DNA of 22,958 bases from DTU036 sp964346475 (GTDB lineage Bacteria > Bacillota > Clostridia > Peptostreptococcales > Acidaminobacteraceae): NCBI GenBank assembly GCA_964346475.1, contig CAYFUM010000025.1:1-22958 (forward strand). The letters run 5' to 3'. Positions within the stretch are counted from its first letter, which is position 1. The number at the start of each line of letters is the position of its first letter. The translations under genes and the position numbers were made by a program. Under the pieces are notes generated by a model, which worked only from the letters and a program-made list of their open reading frames with translations, did no database searches and was not told the origin of the DNA. Positions 20,078 to 22,958 of this stretch are shown in pieces.

Positions 20078-21032
20078 TAGAAGCCTCCTTTTTAGCCTTG
20101 GCATTGGCCTTATAAACCTTGATATTTCTCTCCACCAGAGGACCAAAGGAATTACCAATTAGTACTGCGAACATAATACCCTCGGTGAAAAGAGAAAAGG
20201 TCCTGATGAAGATGGCTGAAAAGCCGATTATGATTCCAAAAATTATCTGGGAGGCCCTGTCTCTGGGTGCAGAGATGGGGTCAGTTGCCATAAAGACTGT
20301 GGCAAAAAGGAAGCCTCCACTTAATATAGAAAATAGTACAGGAGCATCGGACCAGCCCATAAGGTTAAAGAGGCCAGAAAAGGCCATGCCAGAAACCAGG
20401 ACCGATAGCATGATGTCCAGTGAGGCCGTCTTGGTGTAGACAAGATAGACGGCTGCCAGCAGGATAAGTAGGGTGGAGCCCTCTCCTATACTGCCGGGGA
20501 TTGTCCCCAAAAACAAATCCTTTAGGGGAGTGAGCTTTCCTGTGGTTTCAAGGGCAATCATGGGGGTGGCATTGGTTAGAGCCTCCACACCATAGCGGAC
20601 CAGGCCTCCTGGAAAGGAGCTGTAGGTCTTGGCCCAGGCTGATGTCATTTGTACAGGAAAAGAAATGTAGATAAAGGCGCGGCCTACCAGGGCAGGATTA
20701 AATATATTTCTACCAAAGCCGCCAAAGGCACCCTTAGCAAGGATAAGTGCAACAAGTATACCCACTCCAGCAATCCAGTAGGGGATGGTTGGAGGTAGGG
20801 TGAGCGTAAAGAGTGCGCAGGTGACAAGGGCAGCCTCTGATACCTTGGCTTTGTCACCCTGGATTAATCTCATCACCCAGTATTCTCCGGCAAGACCCAC
20901 CAGCAGGACCACTGCTAATAGGCTAAGTACTCTTAGTCCATAGAGCCAGACCGAGAAGACATATATGGGGACAAGAGAGATGAGAACCTTGGTCATCATC
21001 TTTTGTTTCATGAAATGTTTTTTTAATTCCAT
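20070..21032 (-). CDS. nqrB: NqrB/RnfD-family membrane subunit
   Basis: The 320-residue protein has about nine or ten hydrophobic helices. Family marks are L-T-L-P-P-T-I-P-Y-W-I-A-G-V-G, G-G-F-G-R-N-I-F-N-P-A-L-V-G-R-A-F, the covalent FMN motif A-L-T-N-A-T-P with Thr156 as the FMN site, and M-A-T-D-P-I-S-A-P near the C-terminus. It is shorter than Vibrio NqrB (about 415) and close to RnfD in size. In Nqr, NqrB and NqrA form the ubiquinone site; no nqrA precedes it, and the gene is first in the operon with its own promoter and an AGGGAGGGACT ribosome site. The label nqrB depends on the accompanying nqrF; RnfD-like is the alternative. Confidence 0.9.
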   Translation of the reverse strand: MELKKHFMKQKMMTKVLISLVPIYVFSVWLYGLRVLSLLAVVLLVGLAGEYWVMRLIQGDKAKVSEAALVTCALFTLTLPPTIPYWIAGVGILVALILAKGAFGGFGRNIFNPALVGRAFIYISFPVQMTSAWAKTYSSFPGGLVRYGVEALTNATPMIALETTGKLTPLKDLFLGTIPGSIGEGSTLLILLAAVYLVYTKTASLDIMLSVLVSGMAFSGLFNLMGWSDAPVLFSILSGGFLFATVFMATDPISAPRDRASQIIFGIIIGFSAIFIRTFSLFTEGIMFAVLIGNSFGPLVERNIKVYKANAKAKKEASNG

Positions 21033-21055
21033 AGTCCCTCCCTTCTATAGGCTAT

Positions 21056-21084
21056 ATTGTAGCATAGTTTTATTAAAGAAATAA
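21056..21084 (-). promoter_or_regulatory. Candidate promoter of the nqr operon
   Basis: On the minus strand TTATTT (21084-21079), a 17-base spacer and TACAAT (21061-21056) lie 23 bases before nqrB. The -10 is strong and the -35 weak. It sits between the IS end and nqrB, so the operon's start is not created by the insertion, although the outer end of the IS also offers an outward TTGACA (21151-21146). Confidence 0.5.
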
Positions 21085-21146
21085 GTATTTTAATGGATTA
21101 GGGACCATAAATGACCGGTGGGGAGATTTTTATTTATTTAGTGACT

Positions 21147-21170
21147 GTCAAGCGCAAATGAAATTGTCAC
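21147..21170. repeat. Left terminal inverted repeat of the IS
   Basis: TGTCAAGCGCAAATGAAATT followed by GTCAC. The inner 18 bases match the right end with one mismatch. Confidence 0.7.
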
Positions 21171-21203
21171 CCTAAAAGCCATGTTATAGGTTTACTCTGG
21201 GGT

Positions 21204-22634
21204 CTATGTAAAGACCCCCTCCTGGGTATACCAGATATCCTCTGTTGAGTAGATGTCTTTCCAGTCGAAGTTATAGTGATCGGACCAGATAGCCTTCTTG
21301 TGACTTAGAAACTTCTCTTCTTTCCATGGGTGAGTCATCTGGGGTATGGATACTTTTCTTTTCTTTTGCACTATCTTTACGGGATCAAACTCTAGGGAGC
21401 ACTCCTTATAGTCCCTAATCCTATCAAGGAGAAAGACACTCTCCTTAACACTGGCATAGAGGCCACCATCCAGGGCCTTTATTACCATAACCCTGGTTCC
21501 AGGTCTTAGATAGATAGGCTGAGACTCTTTATCTAATAGCCTGTAGTAGTTATTCATAAAGCCTATAGAGTTACCCTGGTCTATAACCCTGGTATCTAAA
21601 GTAGCCAGAGTAAGATTAATTTCTTCTTTAGAGGGTTTATCTTCAAAGACATTTGGTGTATGATTGGGCTGAGAGGTTGCAAATTTCTTATTGTGCTTGG
21701 AGAGGTATCTATAAAGAAACTTGTTAGCCTCTTTTATAGTTTTAATACCCTCTAATCTCATGTCTACTATAAGTCTTGACTGTAGGGTTCCAAAGAGTCT
21801 TTCCACCTTACCCTGGGCCTGGGCAGAGGATGTAGTTCTAAGGGCAATACCCAGGGTTTTACAGGCGTAGGAGAACTGTGTATAGGTATCTTCTTTCATC
21901 CTAGGTCTTGAGAAGGCAGCATACTCAAAGATGGTCCTTCCATCGGTTTGAAAGGCAGCTGGGATGCCATAGTCCTTTAGTATCATCTCAAGGACCCTGT
22001 AGTAGCCTTCTAGGGTCTCTTCCTTACAGAAGTATGCACCAATCACCGTGGAAGTTTTATCATCTATGGCAGCGTGTAGGTGAATCTTCTCTCCTGTTTC
22101 AAGCCAGTCGTGCTGGGAGGCGTCCATAAATATAAGCTCACCACTGAACTTAGATTTTTCTCTTCTTGGATGTGGGTCTGTATCTATGGGAACTAGCAGT
22201 GAGTCCTGATAAGCGCTATGAGGGGTATTCTCCTTACTTTTTAGTCTTTTATTAAACTCTCTTTTAGTATGCCTATGGGCCTTAGGTGATAGGATATCAG
22301 CTTCTTTAAAGATGTTTCTGAGTGTGGAGAGACTAACTTTTGGGATATCTTCTTTGTCCATAATAAGTTCATGGAAGTGGGTGAAGTTAGCTCCCGAGTA
22401 TAGGGGATCTAGGTAGAGGTCTATAATCTTCTTTTTATCTTCAGGGCTTAAAGAGCTGGATGGTTTTCTGTTTCTATTACCATGGATGAAGTAGGCCTTT
22501 CCATGTTTTTTATATCCAGCAATCATTCTTCTAGCAGTTCTAGAAGAGACTCCAAGCTCTAGAGTTAGTCTGTTAAAGTTTCTACCCTGATCGACAAATC
22601 TCTTTACTTTCTCCTACTTAAACTGTTCGCTCAT
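21204..22634 (-). pseudogene. IS1202/ISNCY-type transposase with an amber codon at position 7
   Basis: Reading from ATG 22634 gives MSEQFK, then TAG (22616-22614), then EKVKRFVDQGRNFNRLTLEL...VSSRTARRMIAGYKKHGKAYF, continuing in frame to the stop at 21204. The region after the TAG is a typical helix-turn-helix (L-E-L-G-V-S-S-R-T-A-R-R-M), so the open frame that begins at the internal ATG 22526 lacks the DNA-binding domain. The catalytic core is intact: D in F-M-D-A-S-Q-H-D-W-L-E, D in F-Q-T-D-G-R-T, E in G-K-V-E-R-L-F-G-T-L, the DDE triad of integrase-fold transposases of this group. A single TAC/TAT or CAG to TAG change would explain it; a sequencing error is possible. Confidence 0.78.
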
Positions 22635-22652
22635 TCTTAGCTCTATCTTTCT

Positions 22653-22702
22653 CACTAAAGTAGTCCATCCTTTCAAATAGTCTTCTTTAGTGTAGTGGAC
22701 TA
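22653..22702 (-). promoter_or_regulatory. Two crossing inverted repeats in the transposase leader
   Basis: CACTAAAG (22653-22660) pairs with CTTTAGTG (22685-22692), and the adjacent TAGTCCA (22661-22667) pairs with TGGACTA (22696-22702). The pairings cross, so they are either alternatives or a pseudoknot. They lie just upstream of the transposase start on the minus strand, where they could limit its expression. Confidence 0.4.
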
Positions 22703-22710
22703 GGGCCTGG

Positions 22711-22754
22711 GTGACAATATCATCCCAGCTTACACTGTGACAATATCATTTGCG
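22711..22754. repeat. Right terminal inverted repeat of the IS with an extra inner copy of its core
   Basis: GTGACAATATCAT occurs at 22711-22723 and again at 22737-22749, 26 bases apart. The outer copy continues TTTGCG-like (to 22754) and is the partner of the left end. The inner copy may be an extra transposase-binding site. Confidence 0.6.
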
Positions 22755-22788
22755 TATCATAGACGGAGAGCTTGTCGCCAGTGGCAAG

Positions 22789-22817
22789 TTGACATTCTCC
22801 CTTAAATAACTTAGCAT
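22789..22817 (+). promoter_or_regulatory. Promoter of the probable MarR-type gene
   Basis: TTGACA (22789-22794), a 17-base spacer and TAGCAT (22812-22817) form a good promoter, with the same -10 as the AGCS symporter promoter. AAGTT (22786-22790) and AACTT (22808-22812) are inverted across it and could be an operator. The SD AAGGAG begins at 22823, so the leader is very short. Confidence 0.55.
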
Positions 22818-22834
22818 TGATGAAGGAGAGTGTT

Positions 22835-22958
22835 ATGCTAGAAAAATCCTTCTATGAGGTCTATGAAAAATTTAAATTAAATTTCTATAAGAACATCTTT
22901 AAGAATTTTGAGGATAGGGAGGCTTCCCTGAGCTCTTCGGAGACCATTTCTGTAGAGG
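22835..22958 (+). CDS. Probable MarR-family transcriptional regulator, N-terminal part
   Basis: ATG 22835 follows GAAGGAGAG and the frame stays open for 41 codons to the end of the window: MLEKSFYEVYEKFKLNFYKN, then a segment ending REASLSSSETISVE. The pattern of a helical dimerisation segment rich in F, Y and K, followed by D-R-E-A-S-L-S-S-S-E-T, resembles the first helices of clostridial MarR-type winged-helix regulators. The winged helix itself lies beyond the window, so the call is tentative. Confidence 0.5.
   Translation, partial: MLEKSFYEVYEKFKLNFYKNIFKNFEDREASLSSSETISVE

Larger units (their letters stand above)
21147..22760 (-). mobile_element. Insertion sequence of the IS1202/ISNCY type
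   Basis: The element contains one transposase reading bounded by an 18-bp inverted repeat with one mismatch: GTGACAATTTCATTTGCG read on the minus strand at 21170-21153, and GTGACAATATCATTTGCG on the plus strand at 22737-22754. Outside the repeat the left end continues CTTGACAG, while the right end reads TATCATAG, so the right tip has diverged and exact borders and any target duplication cannot be fixed by eye. It lies between the nqr operon and a probable MarR gene. Confidence 0.75.

Noticed and set aside
20078..20158. Upstream in-frame start for nqrC at 20158
   Set aside because: It would place a basic extension inside nqrB. The start at 20077 has an AAGGAGG at correct spacing and yields the family's N-terminal membrane helix.
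16721..21032. Standard Rnf complex
   Set aside because: RnfB and RnfC are absent and an NqrF with 2Fe-2S, FAD and NADH domains is present. Subunit sizes are Rnf-like, so this is noted in the features.
21153..21203. Loss of nqrA by the adjacent IS insertion
   Set aside because: A promoter and SD remain between the IS and nqrB, and the DNA on the far side of the IS is an unrelated plus-strand regulator gene. There is no nqrA remnant in the window.
21196..21220. Terminator at the end of the IS transposase (GGGGTCT/AGACCCC)
   Set aside because: The 7-bp stem overlaps the stop codon and no T-tract follows on the minus strand.

Overview
The window looks like chromosomal DNA from an anaerobic, low-to-moderate GC Bacillota, probably Clostridia or Tissierellia. 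This is inferred from strong AGGAGG-type ribosome binding sites, frequent AGG/AGA arginine codons, rho-independent terminators after most units, a Nqr/Rnf-type ion pump, a clostridial-style NifX/MinD/Mrp cluster and an L-cysteine desulfidase homologue. No rRNA, tRNA or CRISPR array is visible.

Layout. (1) 1-250 (-): the broken 5' end of an apparent ISL3-type transposase with its leader, then an unassigned structured stretch ending in a terminator at 336. (2) 389-1763 (+): promoter and first MATE efflux gene. (3) 4882-1814 (-): four-gene operon of UPF0597/CyuA-type L-cysteine desulfidase, HAD phosphatase, EamA transporter and small GNAT protein. (4) 4960-6373 (+): second MATE gene. (5) 8063-6426 (-): Na/Pi cotransporter with a PhoU-like tail. 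(6) 8271-9733 (+): alanine/glycine:cation symporter. (7) 9841-10905 (+): YerB-like DUF3048 lipoprotein. (8) 10911-15202 (+): DUF5320, DUF134, NifU/IscU-like, NifX-like, two ferredoxin-containing MinD-like ATPases, Mrp/NBP35 and a second NifX-like protein. A 100-N assembly gap lies in the first gene. (9) 15424-16617 (+): fucose-isomerase-like protein. (10) 21032-16721 (-): nqrB-nqrC-nqrD-nqrE-nqrF plus a 155-residue unknown. (11) 21147-22760: an IS of the IS1202/ISNCY type whose transposase has an amber codon. (12) 22835-end (+): start of a probable MarR-type regulator.

How the genes may work together. Na+ could link three units: the Nqr-type pump would export Na+, and the AGCS and Na/Pi carriers would spend the gradient. 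The NifX/MinD/Mrp cluster resembles metal-sulfur cluster assembly loci such as the Desulfovibrio orange protein (ORP) locus. Its promoter carries two copies of the palindrome GACATATGTC, and the AGCS symporter promoter carries a third in the same flanking context, so one unknown regulator may control both. The least expected features are the Nqr operon without nqrA and with an extra conserved-looking gene, and this shared operator.
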